Source: Nocardia inohanensis NBRC 100128 (GTDB lineage: Bacteria > Actinomycetota > Actinomycetes > Mycobacteriales > Mycobacteriaceae). Taken from it: DNA of 64,000 nucleotides. The DNA is taken from positions 310,001 through 374,000 of the forward strand of contig NZ_BDBK01000012.1 of the NCBI RefSeq assembly GCF_001612945.1, given 5' to 3'. A program made the position numbers and the translations under genes. The notes under the pieces are model-generated. The model saw nothing but the letters and a program-made list of their open reading frames with translations, did not search any database and was not told the DNA's origin. Below are positions 56,886 through 64,000 of this stretch, piece after piece (positions within the stretch are counted from its first letter, which is position 1; each line of letters begins with the position of its first letter).

Positions 56886-57902
56886 ATGCGACGACGGCGA
56901 CTGCTTGCCACCCTGAGCGCCCTGGCCATGGTCCTGGGCACCGCGACCGTTTTCGCCGCCACCCCCGCGCGCGCCGAAAACGACTGCCCCGCACTCTTCG
57001 TCGTCGCCATCCCCGGCACCTGGGAGACCAGCCTCGACGGCCACACCCATCCCAGCCCGGGCATGCTCTCCTTCGTCACCCGCGGCCTGCCGGACTCCAT
57101 CCGCACCAATTACGTGAACTATCCCGCCACCGCCTTCCCCTGGGAGACCGGGGTCTACGGCCGCTCCAAGGCCCAGGCCATCGGCAACGCGCGCGCCATG
57201 ATCGCCTCCATCGCCGAGACCTGCGACGAGACCAAGATCGCGCTACTCGGTTACAGCCAGGGCGCGGACGCCGCGGGCGATCTCGCCGCCGAGATCGGCA
57301 CCGGCGTGGGCGTGGTCCCGCCCGACCGCATCGCCGCCGTCGGCCTGATGTCCGATCCGCGCCGCTCCCCCACCGACATTCAGGTCGGCCCGGCGACCCC
57401 GGGAGCCGGCGCGGGCGGCGCGCGCCCCGGCGGCTTCGGCCTGCTCGCCGCTCGCGCCCGCACCATCTGCGCCGTCGGCGACCTCTACTGCGCCACCGCC
57501 GCCGAGGATTTCGTGACCCGCTTCGCCGGATTCATCGCCCAGCTCTCCGATCCGGCCCTCACCGAACTCTGGCGCTACGAACTCGAAGCCGGGGCCCTCA
57601 TCGACGATCTGCGCAGCGGCGGCGGCGTGCTGAGCATGCTTCAGAACCAGTTCTCCAATGCCGCGAATCAGCAGCGGATAGCCATGTTCCAGCAGTTCTA
57701 CGCCTCGCAGGTGCACACCACCTACCCCAGCTACGACGTCGGCGGCGAAACCGCCACCGCCTGGCTACACGACTGGTTCGCCGGCCTTGGCGAGGAATTC
57801 GCGAGCCAGAGCCCGGTACTGGTCGGCCCCGACGGAACGGGGAGCCCAACTGGTGATGGGCTCGCCGGCGACGGTGGCGTCGGGGAACCGGACGGTGCGT
57901 GA
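56886..57902 (+). CDS. Secreted cutinase-family esterase
   Basis: 338 residues. Sec signal to about residue 30 (ATPARA). The alpha/beta core has PGTWETSLDG, the nucleophile elbow GYSQGAD (Ser124), Asp in AVGDLYC and a candidate His in QVHTTYPSY. Family members hydrolyse esters outside the cell; some are phospholipases. ATG 56886. The last 138 bp run antisense through parA; the matching tail (after about WFAGLGEEF) is Gly/Asp-rich and not esterase-like, so the gene may have lost its original stop. Confidence 0.85.
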   Translation: MRRRRLLATLSALAMVLGTATVFAATPARAENDCPALFVVAIPGTWETSLDGHTHPSPGMLSFVTRGLPDSIRTNYVNYPATAFPWETGVYGRSKAQAIGNARAMIASIAETCDETKIALLGYSQGADAAGDLAAEIGTGVGVVPPDRIAAVGLMSDPRRSPTDIQVGPATPGAGAGGARPGGFGLLAARARTICAVGDLYCATAAEDFVTRFAGFIAQLSDPALTELWRYELEAGALIDDLRSGGGVLSMLQNQFSNAANQQRIAMFQQFYASQVHTTYPSYDVGGETATAWLHDWFAGLGEEFASQSPVLVGPDGTGSPTGDGLAGDGGVGEPDGA

Positions 57903-58562
57903 GATGGCGGTCTCGTAGACGCTGTCGCCGAAGACCTCCGAGACCCGGGCGCGCACCTGGCGCGAGTGCAGCAGGCGGCGGTCGAACATGGTGACGAAGA
58001 TGCCGTAGAGGCGCAGCCGCGGATTGAGTCGATCGCGCACCTTGTCCATGGTGTCGGTGAGCAGCGCCAGCCCGCGCAGCGAGAAGAATTCGCACTCCAT
58101 CGGAATGATCACCCCGTCCGCGCAGGCCAGCGCGTTGACGGTGAGCAGGCTCAGCGAGGGCTGGCAATCGATGAGGATGTAGTCGTAGCGGTCCCGGACC
58201 GGTTCCAGCACGCGGCGCAGCGACTGTTCGCGGCCGACCTCGTTGACCAATTGGATCTCGGCCGCGGAGAGATCGATATTGCTCGGTAGTAGGTCCATCC
58301 CCTCGACGGAGGTTTTCATCAGAACTTCGTCGATGCCGGGCGTGTTGCGCCCCAACAGGTCGTAGATCGTCAAAGTCAGTTCGTTGACCGCTACCCCGAG
58401 ACCGGCCGATAAGGCCCCCTGCGGATCCAGGTCCACCAGCAGCACGCGTTTACCGCATTCCGCCAGTGCGGCACCGAGATTGATGGTCGAAGTCGTCTTC
58501 CCGACGCCGCCTTTCTGATTGCAGAGTGCAACGATCTGCGCTTCGCCCTGGTTTGCCGACAT
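57765..58562 (-). CDS. ParA-family chromosome-partitioning ATPase
   Basis: 265 residues. The deviant Walker A NQKGGVGKTT (15-24) with its signature lysine, Walker A' (VLLVDLDPQGALSAGLG), Walker B (YDYILIDCQPSLSLLT) and the IPMECEFFSLRGL segment are complete. It resembles the mycobacterial Rv1708-type ParA paralogue that precedes scpA-scpB; here no scpA follows, and the end is overlapped by the convergent cutinase gene. A role in segregation or placement of a cellular structure is likely. ATG 58562. A dyad (AGCGACAC...GTGTCGCT, 58595-58620) lies in the divergent gap to the next gene. Confidence 0.9.
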   Translation of the reverse strand: MSANQGEAQIVALCNQKGGVGKTTSTINLGAALAECGKRVLLVDLDPQGALSAGLGVAVNELTLTIYDLLGRNTPGIDEVLMKTSVEGMDLLPSNIDLSAAEIQLVNEVGREQSLRRVLEPVRDRYDYILIDCQPSLSLLTVNALACADGVIIPMECEFFSLRGLALLTDTMDKVRDRLNPRLRLYGIFVTMFDRRLLHSRQVRARVSEVFGDSVYETAISRTVRFPDATVAGEPITSWAPRSVGADQYRALAREFLAKAGEPVV

Positions 58563-58594
58563 GTCGCCAGGGTAGTCGCGCCACGCCCAAAGAC

Positions 58595-58620
58595 AGCGAC
58601 ACGCCGATTGGGGTGTCGCT
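58595..58620. promoter_or_regulatory. 8+10+8 dyad in the parA/lipoprotein divergent gap
   Basis: AGCGACAC and GTGTCGCT, 10 bases apart, 33 bp upstream of parA. It could be an operator for a dimeric regulator serving both genes; no regulator is adjacent. Confidence 0.35.
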
Positions 58621-58711
58621 CACGGAGCCGACGGGGCGGCAAGGGATATTCACAGCGCGGCGGGGTATGGCACCGGTATCACCGAAGCCCGCCGGAGCCG
58701 AAGGAACACCC

Positions 58712-59116
58712 ATGTACCGCACTGTGATCGCCGCCGGAACGTGTGCCGTCGCGCTGCTGCTACCGGCCTGCGACTACACCGGCGGCAAGAACGGGGCGAC
58801 CGTCGAGGCCACCTCGACCAGCCCCGCCGACGCCTCCTTCACCACCTCGAAGAACATTGTGCCGCCGGAGAATTCGCGTGAGGTGTCGGTGCCCTCGGCC
58901 ATCGCGCCCGCGGTGCTGCGGCACGAGACGTGCGAGAAATACCTGCCGCGATTCGAGACGATCCGCAAGGATTCCGGTCAGGTCGGGGTGGATCGGGCGG
59001 CCGGTGACGCCGTCACCGAATTCCGCACCACCGCCGACTGGCAGGTCTTCACCGAGGAGCAGAAGCAGGCCGCGGTCGCCGGCGTACAGGACGCCGGAAC
59101 GGGCAAATGCGACTGA
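58712..59116 (+). CDS. Small lipoprotein of unknown function
   Basis: 134 residues. Signal and lipobox LLLPAC (Cys near residue 20), then a Thr/Ser/Ala linker and a 75-residue domain with two cysteines (HETCEKYLP and the last-but-one residue, GKCD) that may form a disulfide. No family recognised. ATG 58712 with GAAGGAAC 6-12 bases ahead. Divergent from parA; the next gene on the same strand starts 143 bp later. Confidence 0.65.
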   Translation: MYRTVIAAGTCAVALLLPACDYTGGKNGATVEATSTSPADASFTTSKNIVPPENSREVSVPSAIAPAVLRHETCEKYLPRFETIRKDSGQVGVDRAAGDAVTEFRTTADWQVFTEEQKQAAVAGVQDAGTGKCD

Positions 59117-59259
59117 GGATCCCACTTCCCGCGCCCGAATCGTGACCTGTTCACAGGATATTCATGGCTGATTCTGGCAATACCGCACGGTCTGACACGG
59201 TTGACTGTGGGCAGTGCTGAGGGGCAGCACGGGCACAACATCGTCCTAGGAGCCGCGCC

Positions 59260-59994
59260 GTGGACACAGCTGGGGCCAGCGCCATCCCACCGACCGCATC
59301 CCGCGCCGCCATCACGGCCGCCTCCGCGACCAGGCGGGGCGGGCGATCACTCAATGCCGATGCCGTGGGATCGCATGCCGAACCCGGCAGCGGGCGCATC
59401 GCCTTCGCCGTCGCGGACGGTATCGGCGATCAACTGCTGGCCGCGCGGGCGGCCCGGGGCATTGCCGCGGTGGCGGCGCGGGAGGCGGCCACGCACGGGG
59501 CGCGGGCGGGAATCCTGGCGGCCCAACGGGATCTGCTGCGCGAATTCCCGCAGCCGGAGGCGGACGCGGTGGTGGTGGTCGCGGTGCTGCCCGACGCCGC
59601 GCAGCCCGACGGCCCGATCGACGTGGCGTGGGTCGGCGACTGTCGCGCGTACCGCTGGAACGGTCGCATCCTGCACCAGATCACCACCGATCACACCGTC
59701 GCCGAATATCTGAGCAGCCGCGGGCTGGCGCCCACCGCGCGGATGAGCCATCTGGTCACCACCTCGGTGCGCACGGTCGCGCCGGACGCGATCGGGCAGG
59801 CGCTCACCGGGCTCAGCCGCGGCCGACTGCTGCTGTGCAGCGACGGCGTGCACAAGCCCCTGGACATCGCGGAGCTGAAACTGCGGCTGGCCCAGGGCGA
59901 TTCCCTCGCTTCGACCGCGAACGACCTGGTGGACACCGCTTTACAGGCGGGCGGCAGCGACAATTCCACCGCTTTCGTGATCGAGCGCCGATAG
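59260..59994 (+). CDS. PP2C-family protein phosphatase
   Basis: 244 residues of a minimal PPM/PP2C domain: AVADGIGD (metal Asp), VAWVGDCRAYRW, LLLCSDGVHKPL and the closing GGSDNSTAFVIE. The N-terminal NAD motif (RSLNADAVG) corresponds to the usual N-E-D. It is soluble, with no regulatory domain or ribbon, unlike the PP2C of the pknG operon. AGGAG lies 7-8 bases before GTG 59260. No kinase gene is near, so its substrate is unknown. Confidence 0.85.
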   Translation: MDTAGASAIPPTASRAAITAASATRRGGRSLNADAVGSHAEPGSGRIAFAVADGIGDQLLAARAARGIAAVAAREAATHGARAGILAAQRDLLREFPQPEADAVVVVAVLPDAAQPDGPIDVAWVGDCRAYRWNGRILHQITTDHTVAEYLSSRGLAPTARMSHLVTTSVRTVAPDAIGQALTGLSRGRLLLCSDGVHKPLDIAELKLRLAQGDSLASTANDLVDTALQAGGSDNSTAFVIERR

Positions 59995-60081
59995 CCGGGC
60001 TGGACGACCGCCCGTCCGAATGGGAATGATCACCCGTGATACGGGTGGCATCGCGACCCGTCGTTCGGAAGGAGACGGCGC

Positions 60082-60930
60082 ATGGCGGCACAGGATCTCG
60101 CCGGTAAGACGGTCGTGGTGACGGGCGCGAGCTCGGGCATCGGCGCGGCGGCCGCGGCCCAGCTGGCGGCGCGCGGCGCGAGCGTCGCGGTGGTGGGGCG
60201 CTCCCCCGAACGCACCGCCGCGGTGGCGAAGCAGGTCGGCGGCCAGGCGTTCACCGCGGACTTCGCGCGTTTCGACCAGGTGCGGGCGCTGGCCGCGCAA
60301 CTGCTGGAACGGTATCCGCGCATCGATGTGCTGGCCAACAACGCCGGCGGAGCCTGGGCGCAGCGCACCATCACCGAAGACGGGAACGAGCTGACCTTCC
60401 AGGCCAATCACCTGTCGCCGTTCCTGCTCACCAACCTGCTGCTGGAACGCCTGCTCGCCTCGGACGCCCGGGTCGTCAACACCTCCAGCACCACCTACCG
60501 CATGGCGCGGCTGGACCTCGACACCGTCAATGCCGTGTCCGGGTCCTACAACCAGCTCGCCGCCTACGGCCGCTCCAAGCTCGCCAATATCCTCTTCACT
60601 CGCGAACTGGCCCGGCGCACCCGGGAATCGGGCCTGCGCACCGCCGCCTTCCACCCCGGCGCGGTCGCCACCCACGTCTACGACAACGCTCCCCTCGGGC
60701 TCGGCACGCTGATCCGTTCCCCGCTCGGCCGGTTGGTCTTCCTCAGCGCCGAGCGCGGCGCCGAACCGCTGGTGCACCTGGCGACCACCACCGACGACAT
60801 CGACGGCAAGTACTTCCACCGCTCGAAGGTCGAGCAACCGCGCAACGGCCAAGCCCTGGATGCCGCACTGGCCCAAGCACTCTGGACATTGTCGGAGCAG
60901 CTCACCGGCGTCACCTCGGCCGCGAGCTGA
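60082..60930 (+). CDS. Short-chain dehydrogenase/reductase
   Basis: 282 residues. TGASSGIG cofactor motif, VVGRSPER after strand 2 (basic, so NADPH likely), NNAGG, catalytic Ser (NTSSTTY) and YGRSK. The overall form matches the retinol-dehydrogenase/protochlorophyllide-reductase-like SDRs of actinomycetes, with a C-terminal DDIDGKYFHRSKVE segment. ATG 60082. Followed after 13 bp by a small conserved protein. Confidence 0.87.
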   Translation: MAAQDLAGKTVVVTGASSGIGAAAAAQLAARGASVAVVGRSPERTAAVAKQVGGQAFTADFARFDQVRALAAQLLERYPRIDVLANNAGGAWAQRTITEDGNELTFQANHLSPFLLTNLLLERLLASDARVVNTSSTTYRMARLDLDTVNAVSGSYNQLAAYGRSKLANILFTRELARRTRESGLRTAAFHPGAVATHVYDNAPLGLGTLIRSPLGRLVFLSAERGAEPLVHLATTTDDIDGKYFHRSKVEQPRNGQALDAALAQALWTLSEQLTGVTSAAS

Positions 60931-60943
60931 CCTCCGGTCCGCC

Positions 60944-61150
60944 ATGAGCAGCGACGAACCCACCGATCCGGCCGCGATCCTGCGACGCTGGGAATCCTCC
61001 GGAGCGATCTGGCGGGTCCTGGACCGGCGTTCCGGACGGGTGACCGTGGGGCTCTACTCGTGCACGGGCGGCGAGGAGATGGACCGGTTCACCTCCGCCG
61101 ACCCGGAGCTGTTGCGGTTCATCGGCTCTCGCCACGGCAGCGACGACTGA
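60944..61150 (+). CDS. Small conserved actinobacterial protein
   Basis: 68 residues. VWRVL-type strand (IWRVLDRRSGRVTVGLYSC), then GGEEMDRFTSADPELLRFI, the form of a small actinobacterial family of unknown function. No catalytic motif. ATG 60944 with the SDR stop 13 bp upstream. Its last 97 bp are antisense to the end of the truncated SARP gene. Confidence 0.7.
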   Translation: MSSDEPTDPAAILRRWESSGAIWRVLDRRSGRVTVGLYSCTGGEEMDRFTSADPELLRFIGSRHGSDD

Positions 61151-62364
61151 ACCCGCCGGGTCCGGCGGCACACGTAGCCGAGCAGTTCGAGACTGGCCGG
61201 GTCGGCGAGGTGCAGATCCTCCAGCACCAGGACCAGCGGGCGGCGGGCGGACAGCGCGGTAAGTAACCGAACGACAGCCTCGAACAGGCGAATTCGATCG
61301 CTTTCGGGGTCGAGGCGGGCGACGCGCGGCGCGAGCGCCGGGACCAGGCGAGCGAGATCGGTGGTCCAAGTGACCTCCGGCGGCAGTGGATCCGCCCCGG
61401 TGAGCAGATCGGTCAGCAGCCGCGTCCATACCCCGAAGGGCGCGCCGCCCGCCCCGCTGCCCGCGCCGCAGACGATGCGGGCGCCCCGCCGTGCCGCGAG
61501 ATCCAGCATTTCCTCGGTCAGCGCCGACTCGCCGACACCACCCGCACCGCTGATCATGATGACGAGATCGGACCCGATTCCGTTGGGGGACGGGCAGTTT
61601 CGTGACCGCGGCGGTTTCTCGACCGGCCCGCTGGAGTGGAGCGGCGACGTCGGATCCGGCCCTGCCCCGGCCGGTTCGGCCGGCCGGATCCGGCGCATCA
61701 GCGCGATGGTCTCCGCCGCCGGGGCCAGACCGAGTTCGGCATCCAGCATCTGGCGCAGCGTGGCGTACGCGGCCAGCGCGCCGTCCGCGTCACCGTGCGC
61801 GGCGAGCAGCCGGATCAGCTCACGCCAGGCGATTTCGTCGGTGCGGTCGAGTTCGGCGCGCTGCCGCGCCCACCCCACCGCGGCCTCGAGATCACCACTG
61901 GTTTCGGCATGCGCGGCAGCCAGGGACAGCACCTTGCCCAACCGCCGGGCGTGATCGGCGCGAACCTGCGGCAACCAATCCTCGTACCAGCCCGAGAGCA
62001 CCTCCCCCCGGCACAATCGCACGGCGGCCATCGCATCCCCGGCGGCGGCCAGCCGATTGAATTCGACCAGATCGACACGTACCTCCCCGCCCAATTGCAC
62101 GGTGTCGCGCCCCGCCTCCAGACAATCCGCCGCGGCCCCCAGCGCACCGCGCAGCGCCCACACCGCACTGCGCAGGCTGGCCCGGGCATTGGCCTCGGGA
62201 ACATCGGGCCAGAATTCGGCGGCCAGCCGCGAGCGCTGATGCGGACCCGGATGCACCGCCAGCCAGGCCAGCAGGGCGCAGACGCGCTGCCGGTGATCCG
62301 GCAGCCGCACCGATTCGCCGTTCAGCTCGGCCCGCAGCGGGCCGAGTACCAGTATCCGCAGCAT
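61054..62364 (-). CDS. Truncated SARP-type regulator with a crippled ATPase domain
   Basis: 436 residues from ATG 62364 (GAGAGG ahead). Residues 1-95 form the OmpR-like winged helix (LPDHRQRVCALLAWLAVHPG); residues 100-245 are the BTAD domain (GWYEDWLPQVRADHARRLGK). An AAA_16-like ATPase starts near 265, but its P-loop reads GAGGVGESAL, with Glu279 replacing the essential lysine. After Walker B (LVLVLEDLHLADPASLELLG) the reading frame ends within 50 residues in non-homologous sequence. Full-length relatives continue for several hundred residues. DNA binding may persist. It is divergent from the SnoaL-like gene, its likely target. Confidence 0.8.
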   Translation of the reverse strand: MLRILVLGPLRAELNGESVRLPDHRQRVCALLAWLAVHPGPHQRSRLAAEFWPDVPEANARASLRSAVWALRGALGAAADCLEAGRDTVQLGGEVRVDLVEFNRLAAAGDAMAAVRLCRGEVLSGWYEDWLPQVRADHARRLGKVLSLAAAHAETSGDLEAAVGWARQRAELDRTDEIAWRELIRLLAAHGDADGALAAYATLRQMLDAELGLAPAAETIALMRRIRPAEPAGAGPDPTSPLHSSGPVEKPPRSRNCPSPNGIGSDLVIMISGAGGVGESALTEEMLDLAARRGARIVCGAGSGAGGAPFGVWTRLLTDLLTGADPLPPEVTWTTDLARLVPALAPRVARLDPESDRIRLFEAVVRLLTALSARRPLVLVLEDLHLADPASLELLGYVCRRTRRVQSSLPWREPMNRNSSGSAEVNRSISSPPVHE

Positions 62365-62520
62365 CGCGCGCACCTCTCCGCGAAGACCTCGAGTCTCGTC
62401 CGCTCGCACTCGTCTGGCAACCCCGGGGCGACCGGGGCCGCCCGCCGCCTTGACGCGCGTTTGACGCAGCCCGCGCACACTTCGCCACAGCATCGGAAAC
62501 CAGCGAGGAGGGCATCTCAG

Positions 62521-62883
62521 ATGAGCACCACCCAGTCCGGATTCGATCTCCGCGAGTTCCGCCGCGGGATCGAGGAGCGTGATGCCGCGGCATTGCGCGC
62601 CCTGTATGCCGAGGACGCGGAGATCCAACTGATCGATCAGGACAATCCGCCGAGCCATCCGCGGGTGCTGCGCGGTCTCGAACAGATCGGGGCCTACCTC
62701 ACCGACGTGTGCGATCGCGAGATGACGCACGAGATCCAGCACGCGGTGACCGACGGCAATACCGTCAACTTCTTCGAATCCTGCCGCTACCCCGACGGTA
62801 CGAGGGTGTTGTGCGCCGCCACCCTCGATCTCGCCGACGGCCGCATCGTCCGCGAAACCGGCGTCCAAGCCTGGGACCGGTGA
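62521..62883 (+). CDS. SnoaL-like protein
   Basis: 120 residues with the SnoaL/NTF2 fold: FDLREFRRGIEERDAAALRA, then ALYAEDAEIQLID, RGLEQIGAYLTDV and strands ending in GRIVRETGVQAWDR. AGCGAGGAGGG is 8 bases before ATG 62521. Function unknown; often a polyketide or small-molecule cyclase or isomerase, or non-enzymatic. Its TGA overlaps the GTG of the cupin gene, and it diverges from the SARP regulator. Confidence 0.82.
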   Translation: MSTTQSGFDLREFRRGIEERDAAALRALYAEDAEIQLIDQDNPPSHPRVLRGLEQIGAYLTDVCDREMTHEIQHAVTDGNTVNFFESCRYPDGTRVLCAATLDLADGRIVRETGVQAWDR

Positions 62884-63242
62884 TCGAAATGGGCACGGAG
62901 CACCGGGATTTCGCGACACCCGACGACGTTCGAGCCTTCGAGCACGGGCGCGCCGAGATCCTGAAGGTAGGCGACAGCGATATCGGGCGCCTGATCCTGC
63001 ATCCCGGCTGGCGATGGTCCCGGGACGTGAAACCCGCCGCCGGCACCGAATGGTGCGAGGCTCCGCACTTCCAGTACCACATAGCGGGCACGCTGCACAT
63101 CCTGATGGCCGACGGCACCGAATTCGACGCCACCCCCGGCCAAGTCACCTCACTGCCGGCCAAGCATGACGCCTGGGTGGTCGGCGACGAGGATGTGGTG
63201 ATCGTGGACTGGTGGGGCGCAAGCCATTACGCCGCCGGATGA
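62880..63242 (+). CDS. Cupin-domain protein
   Basis: 120 residues from the GTG overlapping the SnoaL stop (ATG 62889 possible). The single cupin barrel has HPGWRWSRDVKPAAGTEWCE (first conserved part), HFQYHIAGTLHILMADGTE and PGQVTSLPAKHDAWVVGDE. The metal-site histidines differ from the standard pattern, so metal binding is uncertain. It is translationally coupled to the SnoaL-like gene, and the two may form one functional pair under the SARP regulator. Confidence 0.82.
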   Translation: MIEMGTEHRDFATPDDVRAFEHGRAEILKVGDSDIGRLILHPGWRWSRDVKPAAGTEWCEAPHFQYHIAGTLHILMADGTEFDATPGQVTSLPAKHDAWVVGDEDVVIVDWWGASHYAAG

Positions 63243-63251
63243 GCGGGCCGG

Positions 63252-64000
63252 TCAATCGAACCGGTCCGGGGCGGCGACGAATCCGAGGTGGGTGGGGGCT
63301 CGGGTGGCGGGCTGGCGCGGCGTGGAGAGGGTTGGGGCGGGCGGGTTCGCCAGGGTGAGGGGTGCTGTGCCGAGCCGGTGGGTGGCGCCGTGGTGTGACA
63401 GGCGGACGGGGTCGCCGGTCAAGAGGCGGTAGGTGGTGCAGGAGGCGGTGATCTCGACCGATATGCGGCTGTCGCGCCAGCGGATACGGAAGGCGAGGCG
63501 GTCGATGGCCGCGGGGAGACGGGGAGCGAAGGCGGGGTGGCCGTGCTGCTCGCGCAGGCCGCCGAAACCGCCTACGCAGCTGATCCAGGTTCCGGCGAGG
63601 GCGGCGATGTGCAGACCGGCGGAGACATTGTGGTGCAGGTCGTGCAGATCGGTGAAGGCGGCTTCGGCGAAGTAGTCGTAGGCCAGCGACAGGTGGCCGA
63701 CCTCGGCGGCGAGGACGCATTGGATGCTGGCCGACAGTGAGGAGTCCCGCACGGTCAGCGCCTCGTAGTAGTCGAAGTTGCGGGTCTTCTGCTCGAGGGT
63801 GAAAGCGTCGGGGCACAGGTACATGGCCAGCACCAGGTCGGCCTGTTTGACGACCTGCTGGCGGTAGAGGTCGAAGTACGGGTAGTGCAGCAGCAGCGGG
63901 TATTTCTCGCCCGGGGTGGAGGCGAAATCCCATGGGGCGTAACGGGTGAAGCCTTCCGATTGTTCGTGGACGCCGAGTTCGTGGTTGTACGGCAACGACA
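63252..64000 (-). CDS. Glycoside hydrolase family 65 enzyme, C-terminal part
   Basis: The gene runs off the end of the window. The visible 248 residues contain the GH65 catalytic end: TLEQKTRNFDYYEALTVRDS, LAAEVGHLSLAYDYFAEAAF, LHHNVSAGLHIAALAGTW and a C-terminal beta domain. Members are phosphorylases or hydrolases of alpha-linked disaccharides (maltose, trehalose, kojibiose). The acid catalyst and the phosphate-binding part cannot be seen. Convergent with the cupin gene, 9 bp away. Confidence 0.88.
   Translation of the reverse strand, partial: SLPYNHELGVHEQSEGFTRYAPWDFASTPGEKYPLLLHYPYFDLYRQQVVKQADLVLAMYLCPDAFTLEQKTRNFDYYEALTVRDSSLSASIQCVLAAEVGHLSLAYDYFAEAAFTDLHDLHHNVSAGLHIAALAGTWISCVGGFGGLREQHGHPAFAPRLPAAIDRLAFRIRWRDSRISVEITASCTTYRLLTGDPVRLSHHGATHRLGTAPLTLANPPAPTLSTPRQPATRAPTHLGFVAAPDRFD

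Noticed and set aside
1..64000. tRNA, rRNA or insertion sequences
   Set aside because: No transposase frame, terminal repeats or tRNA-like cloverleaf was noticed in the gaps, though a covariance search was not possible.

Overview
The window is a high-GC chromosomal segment from an actinomycete of the Nocardia/Mycobacterium group, most likely Nocardia. The evidence is a partial Mce protein, a GlnX-GlnH-PknG locus, a cutinase-type esterase, a secretory-lipase-family enzyme, a YkuD L,D-transpeptidase, an MpaB-type oxygenase, and GTG/ATG starts with 4-bp stop/start overlaps throughout. I saw no tRNA, rRNA, insertion sequence or CRISPR array. No gene-free stretch exceeds 300 bp.

Layout. 1-16.5 kb: the end of an mce operon, an L,D-transpeptidase, a four-gene operon of small proteins plus an epimerase, an internally deleted phosphotransferase remnant, a desaturase, a phosphotransferase, an internally duplicated membrane protein, an SDR, a double Fe-S protein, a PucR-type regulator, two lipases with a TetR regulator, an alkylation-repair-like pair (2OG oxygenase and O6-alkylguanine transferase), and a MarR regulator with an isochorismatase-like hydrolase. 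16.5-28.4 kb: a divergent signalling locus. A 946-residue orphan protein is on the minus strand. On the plus strand seven back-to-back genes encode GlnX, GlnH, a helical protein, PknG, a PP2C phosphatase, a VWA protein and an FHA protein. 28.4-37 kb: a gutted MFS transporter, a GH3 glycosidase with an alpha/beta hydrolase, a TetR regulator, and a ketone-body operon (MHS transporter, 3-hydroxybutyrate dehydrogenase-like SDR, acetoacetyl-CoA synthetase). 37-46 kb: a small exported protein, a CsoR-type operator over a 36-residue HMA-like peptide and an MFS exporter, an FAD monooxygenase, a 1000-residue LuxR/ATPase regulator, two small proteins and a ThDP enzyme. 46-50 kb: an eight-gene gas-vesicle operon (gvpA-F-G-O-J-L-S-K) flanked by a holin-like protein and a CsbD-like stress protein. 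50-64 kb: an adenylate cyclase, a CDF transporter, a Rieske protein, an MpaB oxygenase, an orphan histidine kinase, a cutinase, ParA, a lipoprotein, a second PP2C, an SDR, a truncated SARP regulator, a SnoaL/cupin pair and the C-terminus of a GH65 enzyme.

Most interesting system. In the pknG locus a periplasmic amino-acid sensor (GlnH/GlnX) is encoded with a kinase, a phosphatase, a VWA protein and an FHA protein. Three of these soluble proteins carry the same kind of short four-cysteine zinc ribbon, two copies each, in addition to the rubredoxin-like domain of PknG. I infer a physically assembled phospho-signalling complex in which the ribbons act as shared docking modules. The divergent 946-residue protein may belong to the same system. 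Secondary leads are the CsoR-box minipeptide, a 28-bp MarR operator, and several genes cut down by internal deletion.
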